Source: Nymphaea colorata (Eukaryota; Streptophyta; Magnoliopsida; Nymphaeales; Nymphaeaceae). Taken from it: 64,000 nt of DNA. The notes beneath the pieces are model-generated. The model worked only from the letters and a program-made list of their open reading frames with translations. It did no database searches and was not told the origin of the DNA. A program made the translations under genes and the position numbers. Location: the NCBI RefSeq assembly GCF_008831285.2, contig NC_045138.2:21733934-21797933 (forward strand), given 5' to 3'. Below, one piece after another: positions 36,519 to 47,072 of the stretch (positions are counted from its first letter, which is position 1; every line of letters starts with the position of its first letter).

Positions 36519-37192
36519 CTCTAAGAGCATGCCTGCCTTCCCAAGTCAAGCCATCTTGTATAGCATCAACTTAATGGTTTCCATGCTGGTTGCCTCAAAT
36601 AAAAGAAAAAGAACAGTCCGAAGTCCAAACCGGGGCTTGGCAGTGCTTTAATTCATCCAAAGCTTAATTTCGACAGAATAGGAATGCTGGAGAAGCAACA
36701 AGAAGAGTATTATTATTTGCCATCGTCGCATATATTCGGTTAAAATATTTGTCAAGATGAGAAAAAATTATTTCCTTTTTTTTTATAGAGGAAAAAGAAA
36801 CCTTTTGAGTGAGCATGGCAGCATAAAAAAACATACATTTTCATATATTCCAACGTGACATGATTGAATTTGAAGCATGGTTTAGTTGCTGTAAAAAACA
36901 CTTAGACTTGTATCAGGAAAATAAGATAATATGAGGCAATATGACATTATAGTAAACATATGATCGCCTAAATGAAATTTTCCTTTTATTTCAAGTTTAT
37001 ATCTTATATTCATGTTGGAAATGAACTATGTAATAGTAGTTTTGTCTGTGTCTGTTTATGGAAGAAATTATTAAATGGTTAAAGTTGTCTAAAACAATTC
37101 AAAACTTGGGGATATAACAAAGCACTTGTACACAGTCTTTTTTTTTGCATATGTTTGTGTCGGATTCCAAGTAATTAGAGATTATGTTAGGG

Positions 37193-37228
<36 letters not shown>

Positions 37229-38395
37229 AGTGAATGGTGACACTAGTTATTTAGAGTCACACAACTCATGTGAGTGCGGTCTAATTCATCATTATGGATG
37301 GTTGATAAAAAACAAACAAAAAAAATATGATTCAACAATAGGTGACTAAAATGTTCATAACATTTTTCTTATTGTTTTCTCTCAAATGTTCATCATTAAA
37401 ATGTCTTCATAAGTAAACTTAGTAACACTAGATAGATAGAGTCACCATTCAATTTTCTTATATATATTATAATAAGCATACTGTTATTTATTTGATTACC
37501 AAAATAGAGAAGCAGGTGCAAAATGGTGGCTAACTTTTAATGAAATAGAAAAAAACACTTAAATTTCAAATACTTTTCCTCCAATTGCATACTTAATTTC
37601 TATAATCTATATTTCATTTTTAAGTTGTTAAATGTAACGCACTCAAACGCTACTTTCGTTTATCAACTTAAGAATTAAAAGGGAAAAGGTAAAATCAAAC
37701 CAAACTGTAAGACTCGAATCAAATGTTCTCTTAACAATTATTGATCAAGGGGCGTCAACCTTATAAGGTAATTTGGTAGGCTTTTGCTGATGTGATGAAA
37801 ATTCACACTAAAGTAGACGGCACATCGAACTGATAGATTTGGCGTACATGATCACTAAACTCCACCTACAAAAATAAATAAGAGGGAAAAGTGAAGGCGA
37901 CGAGATATGAAAAATCTAAAAAAATAAAAAGGCGACCGACAAGACCAATTTGGGAACCAATGTGTAGTTGTAAAGCGTTCTTTCATGTTTGACAGCTTAT
38001 GAGGATGTGACATGGCTCGGATTTGGTGTTGAAGTCTGAAATAGGTCATATATATATATATTTTTTTATTGAAGATGAGCTTTGATGTATGAACAGATAA
38101 GGGCGTTTGATTATGTTAGATTTAAGATTCTGAGGTGATATTAGCGACTTAAAATCTCAAGGAAGATTTTGGAATCTTAAATCTTAGGTTTCAGGTCTTT
38201 GATTTCTAACAAAGATTTAAAAAAAAAAAGAAAAAAAAGAATCAGATGGTTTGTTTGAAAGATGGATGAATGGCATGATAATAAGTTTGCACTCCCTGCA
38301 TCTTAAAAATCATGGATTTCTTCAACTTGGGCACCCACTGTCTTTGAGTTGAGACATGAATTTGGGGGACAATAAAAATCTTGTTTTCTGAGTAT
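36519..38395. other. Intergenic, AT-rich, no gene seen
   Basis: Contains a (TA)n run at about 37197-37223 and poly-A stretches near 38220. Frames at 37855-38049 and 38242-38454 are short and unrecognised. Confidence 0.5.
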
Positions 38396-38905
38396 AAGGA
38401 ATGAACAACGAGTCGAGTTCGATTCGTTAAAGCTGGGCTTGTGAACGAGTTCAAGCCGAATCATTCGCTTAACGAGTTGAGCTTGAGTTCATGAGTCGAC
38501 TCGTTCAAATAATCAAGTTGAGTTTGAGTTCAACATATAATTGTCGAGTCGAGCTCGAGCCTTAATCAAGTTTGTAGATCCTTAATCAAGTCAATATATT
38601 CAAACGAGTTTATGAGTTTATCGAGCCTTAATCGAGTCGAGCTCGAGCTCAACACGTAACGATGAATATCAATTTTATTCAAACGAGTTTGTCGAGCCTT
38701 AATTGAGTCGAGCTCGAGCTTAACAAGTACCGATGAATATCAATTCTATTCAAATGAGTTTGTCGAACTTTAATCGAGTCGAGCTCGAGTTCAATACGTA
38801 ACTGCCGAGTCGAGCTCGAGCTATTCTCAAGCTCGAGGTTTCACTAGTCGAGCCGAGCTCGAGCTAACTGAACTCGGGCTCGACTCGACTCTTTGTTCAT
38901 CCCTA
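38396..38905. mobile_element. hAT-like element with GAGCTCGAGTCGAG array
   Basis: About 510 bp. The left end AAGGAATGAACAA and the right end TTGTTCATCCCTA are inverted repeats. The flanks CTGAGTAT (38388-38395) and CCGAGTAT (38906-38913) match at seven of eight positions, consistent with an 8-bp hAT target duplication. The interior is a degenerate array of GAGTCGAGCTCGAGC words, largely palindromic. Longer internal repeats around CGATGAATATCAATT and CAAACGAGTTTGTCGAGCC recur every 60-100 bp. No coding frame. Confidence 0.78.
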
Positions 38906-41292
38906 CCGAGTATACAATGGGTTGGCACAGTGGATAGCATGGATATGATAGGCAACAAGTTTTCATTTTGAACTCTCATTGCATCAACTCTTTAGAGAAA
39001 GACACCGAAGTATAAGTTGAAACATAACGTGGGCAAGCGACTGAAATCAGCCTTTGAAGGATTAGGGAGAAGGTAAGAGAGAAAGTTTCGCCCTTTCACT
39101 CACGGGACGAGAGTCTTCAACTTGTTACAGCCATGGATTTAGAGAGGACTTTGTTTTCCAAAGTCTGGTGGTCCAATATCTATGGTTGCCAGATGACTGG
39201 TCAGGAACCATCTTCATGGGATTGAGTTAGATTCAGACCCGAATGCAGACATGCAAACCTGACCTGTTGGCAGCTGTTGTTATTCGTTTAACAAGGGCCC
39301 AAACATCCAGAGTGTAAGCGGTCACATGTGCTTCTAATAGACAAGTCTGACAGCAGCAGCAGCAGCAGCAGCAGGAGGCTTGGCCCATTCAATCCTCAAA
39401 AGGCTCAGTCATACGTGATCCATCTTCTGTCATAGGCGCAGACCTGCGAACTGAGTTGAACAAACTCAAGTAGCATGTTTGGGCGCTGTTCATTAATATT
39501 TCATTTGAGTTAGCTCGAATTTGATGGGATTTTTTTTACTTGGTCGCCACGGGAAGTATAACACTCAATCAAGGCTTAGTAATTGTTTCTGCAATCACAC
39601 ATGAAATGAGAAATGCGGCTGCAGAGGCACATGTGGGCTTGCGAGGGCAATTGCCCACACAAACCCATCTAAATCGCCTGCTTATATAATCAAAGTATGA
39701 GCGCTCCTTAACAAGAAATTTTTAGCTTGGCTATCACTACAGCGAGGGAGAGGGAGATGATAATGGCGTACCTGGAGAAAGTCTGCGGTGTTCTGGTGGT
39801 GGTGTTGGGAACTGGATAATCAAAGTATGAGAAAGAAAATTACATTGAAAAAAATATAATTTTTTAATTACACAATGTATTTTTTAGATTTGAACTATCT
39901 AGATCTAGAGGTTGAAATGTTGACCTGCCCCTGAAGAAAATCCTGGCTTCGCCCCTTTATGTGAGGCTTGAGGCATTAAGACGGCTAGAGAAATCCACAT
40001 TTTTTTAAATATATACAGAAAGTAAATAGGTACTATATTCTTAGGTGTTAGGCCTATAAGAAATCACCTTGATTATTGATCTTTATGAAATGAAATAATT
40101 GATTAGTAATCTAACATTACTATACTCTTTTTTTGAGTCGAGTGAACGTCATCGGGTAGAGGTGGAAATGGAAAAAAAAAAAAAAATAGGGCTGGTGAAC
40201 TTTGAATAAATAGCACGAATGACTATTCACTCACTTGTTATATACATGGTTAGTTAGGTATATGATTGATGAATTCAAATCCTACACCTACTTATGATTT
40301 GCCTCTCCAAGGGGGGGTCCATGCCATGAGTCTAAATCAACGAAAGCAGCCCACAAATGCCAATTGGATCCAACTTGGCATGGATCCCACACATTTATCC
40401 TCAATTGCTCCTCAAGCTTCCATGTTGATGAAGCAGATGTTATTTTGTACATACTTTCATAACAATTATTAAATTAATTGTACTATAGATTAATCAATGC
40501 TAAGGATGTTCATTTACAACAACAAACCCATCTTTGCTATCGCACAAAAAAAGTGGTTAAATAAAAGAAATTCAAATTTAAGTGTGGCTAAATATTTTAA
40601 AATTTTTCATAAAAAAATAATAATAATAAAGCATCTGCATGAAAAATTAGATAGGTGGTCGATTGTTGGTTCAAATTGCATATAGAGGAAGTGATGCATT
40701 AGTTGACGTCCAATGTAAGTTTCAACCGAGAAACCAAAGCAGCCTTGGACCTTAGGGTCGGCGGGGTTTCGTGCTTGCGGAGTTTCTTTTCCTCGTCTTT
40801 GATGCGAAACATTGTTAATGTTGGTAGTAACAGCAGTCGATCATTTCAGAAGTGCTTAAAGAAAGGTCCCATTTCTCCCAAAAAAAAAAAAATCTAAGAT
40901 ATTAAATATGGAAAGGGGGAGAGTTTGGTAGAAAGTTTTCAAAGGTGCAGATGAGCGCATGTAACTGCTCAAAGTCTTTCCTTCAAAGCTAAAAGCCTTG
41001 GAAGAAAGCCAAAAACGTCATTCTCTTTATTGGTCCCATAATTAATTAACCACTCACCGAATGGCCAAGCTATCAATTTTTAACATCTCTTTAAATGAAA
41101 ATGGGTTGGCGCATAGTACGGGTGTTTTGTCATTTATTTTTATCTGCATTATATATATCAAATACAAAATTGGATCCGATAAGTTTTGCTGGTTCGAGTT
41201 TGATCAATTCAGAGAAATATCACTCATAAGAATTGAACTGATGACGAAACTTTTACCAGTCTACCAGTCTGACCATCTATATATATTATACC
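38906..41292. other. Intergenic, no gene assigned
   Basis: Includes (CAG)8 at 39351-39374. At 39600-39960 a fragment carries GAGGGCAATTGCCCACAC and ends CTTCGCCCCT, another member of the CAGGGGCGGAG-type family. Short frames at 40266-40897 have no motif. Confidence 0.5.
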
Positions 41293-41503
41293 CAGGGGTG
41301 GAAGGAGAGGGGTTGCTTAGACCATGGCCTCACTCCAACGAATTGAAAAAAAATATATTAATTTTTTGTTGAGTCCATGTGTTGTTTGGATTTGAGTTTA
41401 GTTTAGCCCTACTCGGATCTAACCCACAAAACCTAGCCTCTTTCGTTGCAGTTTGTTGGACCATTTGGCCCGTCTCTGAAAAAAAATCTTGGCTCGGCTC
41501 CTG
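41293..41503. mobile_element. Short hAT-like MITE with 8-bp target duplication
   Basis: About 211 bp, starting CAGGGGTGGAAGG and ending GGCTCGGCTCCTG, imperfect inverted repeats. It is flanked by ATTATACC (41285-41292) and GTTATACC (41504-41511), matching at seven of eight positions. It has an AT-rich middle and no coding capacity. Confidence 0.72.
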
Positions 41504-41511
41504 GTTATACC

Positions 41512-42140
41512 TCTCGAGGTGCCATAAAAAAAGTAGGGAGCTAGGAATTTTTCGATAACGGCACTCATACTTTAAACCATATCTTTTATATCTTTTAAGG
41601 AGCAAGCATTATGTAATAACTGAATTTATGAGGTATTAATAGATAATATGCAAATTTGTGGGAGTTCATGGACAACTGCCCACACAAGCCCACATTCACT
41701 AGTTGGTGTCGGTGGCCAAAGTGGTGGAGTAAAGGGGCCAGGTTGGTGGGTCAAGCTGCAGCAGGGAAGAGTGACCCACAAACTAAGGCAAGAACCAGTC
41801 GGTCACTGATGGAATTCAAGGTAGGTAGATGCCCAAAATCCTAGTCCACATGTGGCTCTCCACAGCCTACAGTCCTCTAGTTTAATTTGGTGGGTAAAAC
41901 CTTTAATGGAAGAATGTACCAAGGCCATGGAGATGTCGGTCCCTGCCAACCGGCATACGATGTGAGCTTGCATGATAAGGACAATGATGCCGATTTTTTC
42001 GAGTACAAGACAAGCGCGAATGGCACCAATGGGTTTAGCGTAGCTGGTTGGACCAGCGACGACAGATTGTCACCATTGATTTGATTCTCATAGGTGTCAA
42101 CCCCGTATATAAGCGATACAGCCTTAGGCCCTGGGCCAAA
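41512..42140. other. Intergenic, no gene assigned
   Basis: Contains GACAACTGCCCACACAAGCCCAC near 41670, related to the GGGCAATTGCCCACAC repeat. The frames at 41656 and 41887 have no recognised domain. Confidence 0.5.
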
Positions 42141-42570
42141 TACAGAAGCAGCTTGAGCTCAACTCAACAGTTATGTGTTGAGCTCGAGCTCGCCTAAGGT
42201 TTGACAAACTTGTTTGAATAGAATTGATATTCATCGTTACGTGTTGAGCTCGATCTCGATTCGATTAAGACTCGACAAACTCGTTTGAATAGAATTGATG
42301 TTCATCTTTACGTGTTGAGCTCGAGCTTGACTCGATTAAGGCTCAACAAACTCGTTTGAATATATCGACTTGATTAAGGCTCGGCAAACTCGATTAAGGC
42401 TCGAGTTCGCCTCGACCGTTACTTGTGAGCTCGAACTCAACTTGATTATTTGAACAATCGACTCATGAACTCAAGCTCGACTCGTTAAGCAAATGACTCA
42501 GCTCGAACTGGTTCACGAGCCGAACTCTAATGAGTCGAGCTTGAGTAGCTCGACTCGCTATTCACCCCTA
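42141..42570. mobile_element. Second GAGCTCGAGTCGAG hAT-like element
   Basis: About 430 bp, inverted relative to 38396-38905, sharing GAATATATCGACTTG, GATATTCATCG and CGTGTTGAGCTCGA words. The right end is TTCACCCCTA and the left end is decayed. The flanks GGGCCAAA (42133-42140) and GGGCCACA (42571-42578) agree at seven of eight positions. Confidence 0.65.
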
Positions 42571-43370
42571 GGGCCACAAAACAAAGGGGCCGGCAGGGGG
42601 CATGGTTTTTAGTTCCTCTATAGGACGGAACAAGAGCTGCGAAATTATTCTCAAATAACGTGATAACTAAGCTAGTTATGGATTTAGAAGTGCTTGTTTA
42701 AACATAAACTCCAAGCATGATACTCCAAGTTGTACTTCACTTGGGCTTTCCTTTTTTTTGCATTTATTTTATGAAGAAAAAAACTCTAAACAAAGCTCAA
42801 TCAAAAAGTGAAATTAAACATAATGCGCTGATCTAAGGTCATTTTCCATGGCCCAAAAGGGCCCCATTGCCAACATGAAGAAGCTTGTCAAGACTTTAAT
42901 GGACTTATCTTGCATGGGACCAAGAATCAACTATATTATTTGTGAATTAGGCAATATTTTAAAGAAAAAAGGCTTTTTTTTTTAATTTTTATTTATATTT
43001 TCAGTGTCTTATTCTAGACAGGGGAGCAAGCAGATGAGATTTTTTGTCGTGGACAAACTGGCTGCAGCCAATGGCACAGTTTGGCAGTCTGCAATCCCTT
43101 GAGACTTTAGAAAGTACATATGTTCCTACTTTTTTTGTTTATTATGATGAAATCTTTAGCATGTTTGCGGGACCCACACCTACGGAGCGTTTCGGTGTGG
43201 GTCCTAGAGGAGGACGCAAACGATTAATGCCGTTCTGCCAGTTTACGGAGACAGTAAGGAACGGATGCTTCCATGTTTCACTGTGGGCCCTTGAGGCAGA
43301 TGCAAACGCTGAACACCATGTTCTGAAAATGGTGCTCTTCGCCGTTCCACCAATTCACTAGAACATGAGC
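42571..43370. other. Intergenic with a strong short hairpin
   Basis: A perfect 11-bp inverted repeat, GGACCCACACC at 43170-43180 and GGTGTGGGTCC at 43194-43204, has a 13-base loop. Outer words GTTTGCGG and GCAAACGCT suggest that a small inverted-repeat element spans about 43157-43310. The 105-codon plus frame over it has no known domain. Confidence 0.45.
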
Positions 43371-43575
43371 TGTAATGAAAACTTTGAAACTTTAGTCTCA
43401 TATTTAAGATTGTGAGAAAAACTTATGATTAAAATTGTTAAGTGATTGATTATCATGGTTCCTAACATTTTTGAATCAAAACCAAAACGTTAGGAGCCGG
43501 TTGGGATCCATTAGATCAGGAGCACAAGGCTCGTGTTAGAGTAGGTCGAGTTGTTATAGTGGTATCAAAGCCAGG
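43371..43575 (+). mobile_element. TRIM LTR relic, plus orientation
   Basis: Starts TGTAATGAAAACTTTGAAAC and ends GAGTTGTTATA near 43558. A primer-binding-site-like TGGTATCAAAGCC follows. It is collinear with the TRIM LTR at 15958-16413 in the opposite orientation. No second LTR is visible downstream. Confidence 0.7.
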
Positions 43576-44564
43576 TTTCGATCATAGGACATGTAGGTCT
43601 TTATGGGTCATGCTCATACATCAGTAAGGCGACCAATACTGGATACCTTTGGAATTCCTAGGGCAAGGAATCAAACAGACCCTTCAAGAGAACGGTTGGT
43701 CACCCACAAGAAGAAAAGCTGAGATTAATTCCTCACTAATACATTCTTATGAAATGCAGTGAGGAATGCAATTTGAAAAACTTGAATTTAAATGGAGTCA
43801 AACAGAAGAAAGACAAATTTATTAGGCAGCATGGAGAGGTGAACATGGAGGGAGCTGGTTTCAAACTACAAATTCTCAAACTTCGAGACCAATTTTCTAA
43901 TTCTAAAAATCAGAAAGTGCCCCAAAATCATGGTTTTTCAAACAATATGTTGCCACAAATGTTCTGAATTTTATTGTCTTGGAAAACATTTTCTAGGAAA
44001 ACTTTTCGCGGAGAAAACACAAAACTTCAGTGGTGGTTAATGACTAATTAACACAAGAAAAATGTTGAGTTACACGAACACCTGAGTTCAGTGATTTGCT
44101 CTCAATAGCCCAAAGAAAAAGATGTTCTTTTACATGTGAATGAATTACAATAAACATGTATAACAACTATTTAATTAACCAAGAAAAGTTACGGTGGCAG
44201 ATATAAAATAGTTTGAATGTGAGTCAACCACGATCTCCGAATGCATGGGAACCGATCATGAAGAAAAAATAATTTTCTTATTCAGTCTTAAACACAAAAT
44301 TGTGGTTATTTTAGGAGAATAATTTGTTTCAAAACTGCTAACGGCGCTTCCTGATTCAGGGCCTCAAAGCATCTTTTGTGGGGACTTTTGTATACTTGGT
44401 ACAAATATCATCATTCACACAAATCGAGAAAATTCCAAAGAAATAGAAGCTTTGCCTTGTCAAAGTCACCATAAATCATCCTTTTGAGAACTTTGTAAAG
44501 TTAGTACAACTACCATTATTCAAATCTAGAAATTCCCAAGTACCATTAATATATATATATATAT

Positions 44565-44598
<34 letters not shown>

Positions 44599-46269
44599 TA
44601 TATTATATACTAACCTATATTTGGCCTCCTTGAATTGTATTGACAAGGGGCTGATACAATATGCTTGGATGCGGAGCGATGTAGACAACATTATTTTATG
44701 GCCCATGCAGACTTAATGGACTAAGCTAATTTCAACATTAATAAAAATTATTTGTAACAGCTCACCTTGAAAAGAAAAGTAAGCTGCCAAATCTTTAGCG
44801 TTAAATAGATAAGTGCCTTCCAGATGTGAGTTAAATCTATCAACTCAAATTTTCAAAAACTGCATGGAATTCATTGCATTTTGTCCGTCTTTTCACATAA
44901 GTAATAATTTTAGGGGCCATTTGGTAATAAAAATAATTTGTTACTGAGTCATTGAAGTAGGTTATTACTACCAAACGGCCATATAAGAATGGTCTTCTCC
45001 CTTTTACATTAGCATTGTATTTTACAACCAAAAGATCATTTTCAAATATTTTACTTCCCAAACTTGTTCAGGTGTACATCGTCTTTCAACAATATATCAA
45101 ACACATTTATCTAGTCTGATTTGCAGAATTGAAGCTTAAATTTCTCACAAAGTTTAGCCTATGTTCACATTTATGTTCACATTTCCTTCCTTGCAATCCA
45201 ATTACTCAATGCCACAATGTGCATTCAGCGACAGCTTCACGGGTGAGCAGAAGGTTAATCCTATCAATCGAGAGAAGATCGAAGCTCCTTTCGTTTCTTT
45301 ACCCTTAGGGTCTAGAGCTATGTCGATGCCAAGATGTGCCGCTATCTATGGCATCACTCGAACAAAAAACCAGCCGCCTATTAGCCCTTGACCGAGGCCG
45401 GTGATGCCACTGCCCTAGGGCCGGCGGCAGCCTCTCATTTTCAAAATGAAAGGACATTGAAGTAACGTAAACTGATAATAATGCGTGAAAGCACCAAAAA
45501 AATGAGCAAGATAGATACAAGCTGGAAATAGACAAATTAAATGTGAAGCTCAAAAACAAATCACGAAATATTCCTCTCACGAGAAGGCGCTCCTTTGCGC
45601 TGCATTTGAATTGGCCATTGTGTGCAGACTGTTCTTTATTAAAATCCAACAAAGTACTTAAACTTGATTGCCCTCTTAGATATTCTTCTGGACGTTGTTA
45701 TGATAGAATAACATGGTCTATGTGCACCTTCCCGAACAAAACTTGAGCGTTAGTTTATCGAATTTCATCATTAAAACTTTGCCTTATGCGGAACATATTT
45801 CTGCCCTTTTGTCGTGTACATTACTATATTACCGATAGTAATATTAAAATGTCGAAAGCATTAATACTGTGCAGAAGAAAAGCTTTAAAAATGAAGCTTA
45901 AATTCCAATCTGCAATGGAGGTTGAATGCCTGGGAATACGTAGCGTAAAAGATTGAAAAGAATATACATATAAAGAAAGAGAGAGTGAGAGAGATTTAAA
46001 ATCTGATTATCAACTTATGGTGATGAAAAGCCCATGAGAACAGAGAGCAAAAAAAATGGTTCAATCCGGGGTTAGCTGTGGAACTGGGAACCCTAAATTG
46101 AAGGGCGGGAATAAGGAAAGGCCCGTTTGAAAAGCGAAGGAAAAGGAAAAGACGGAAGAGAGACGGAGAGGAATAAAGGTGTTCCACAGTCAAAATCTGA
46201 ACGAGTTTCCGCCAGTTTTTTTTTCCATACGACCCTCCTCCCTCCTCTTTTCCTCCTCCCCACATCACA
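43576..46269. other. Intergenic, no gene assigned
   Basis: (TA)n tracts at about 44550-44605. 45160-45430 has short frames on both strands (for example a 76-codon plus frame) that look somewhat gene-like in composition, but I do not recognise them. Distal promoter sequence of the FPP gene probably lies in the last several hundred bases. Confidence 0.45.
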
Positions 46270-47072
46270 TGGTCTCGGGTAAATACTGAGCTTCTCTGAA
46301 TTCTCGGCCTTGCGACTTGTTTACTTCCCAGAGAGTAACTTTCTGTTATTGGTTGTTTTCTTTTTCTCCGTCCCTTCCCTTGTAGTAGTCAATCTTCTGT
46401 TGGGTTTTTTCCTTCTTTTGATCTAACACACTGGGAATGTTATTCTCTTTTCTATTTTGTTCAAGATTCTTGTTTTTCTGCTAGTAGGATTTTCTTGATC
46501 AAATCAATGGATTTTTTCTGGGTTCATGTATTAGCGGTTTCTGTTTCCTCATTCACTTCTTACTTTTTAAGATGGTTAAAAGTATACCCATTTCATTTTT
46601 CCTCCTTTTCTTGTCCGAGTTGGTGGGTCTTTGTTTCCTAATTCACACTTTTAAGGATACCGAGAGCCAAACCTTTATCGTGCTTTCTGTAATTTATTCG
46701 AGTTTTGTTCGCTCCTTATCCATTTTTTGTCATTTTTTTGGGGGATATCTTTGATGCGAAATGCTAGCCGATCTCATTGCCCAGAGTTGTGCATAGCAGA
46801 TGCTACGCCTCCTATAGACCAGCAGGAGGCAACTACCTTGTTGAGCTAAAGGGGCTTCTTCCATTTTGGGGGTTACTGCGGTTTTGTTAGCTGGAATGCG
46901 ATTCAGAGGATTAACCTGTCTTTACTCTTTAGTTCGATTTAATGTGCATGAAGGTCTTGTAAAATGGTGGTGTGCGATCACTGATGTTTGTGATTGTTTC
47001 CGCATTCCAGGGATTGCTGCAGCTAGCCTTAGATACTCGTTGGCATTTTAGATTTTGTCGTTGGATAATCAG
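46270..47072 (+). promoter_or_regulatory. Upstream and probable 5' leader region of the FPP gene
   Basis: T-rich DNA upstream of the FPP start codon. A good splice acceptor, TTTCCGCATTCCAG, ends at about 47010 and is followed by 62 bases up to the ATG. This suggests a 5' untranslated exon further upstream and a leader intron. The transcription start cannot be fixed. Confidence 0.45.

Noticed and set aside
43044-43361. 105-codon plus frame
   Set aside because: It spans a hairpin and inverted-repeat words, so the frame is more likely a by-product of a small element.
45160-45430. Possible organelle-derived or gene fragment
   Set aside because: Composition looked less AT-rich and gene-like, but I could not match it to any chloroplast or mitochondrial gene.
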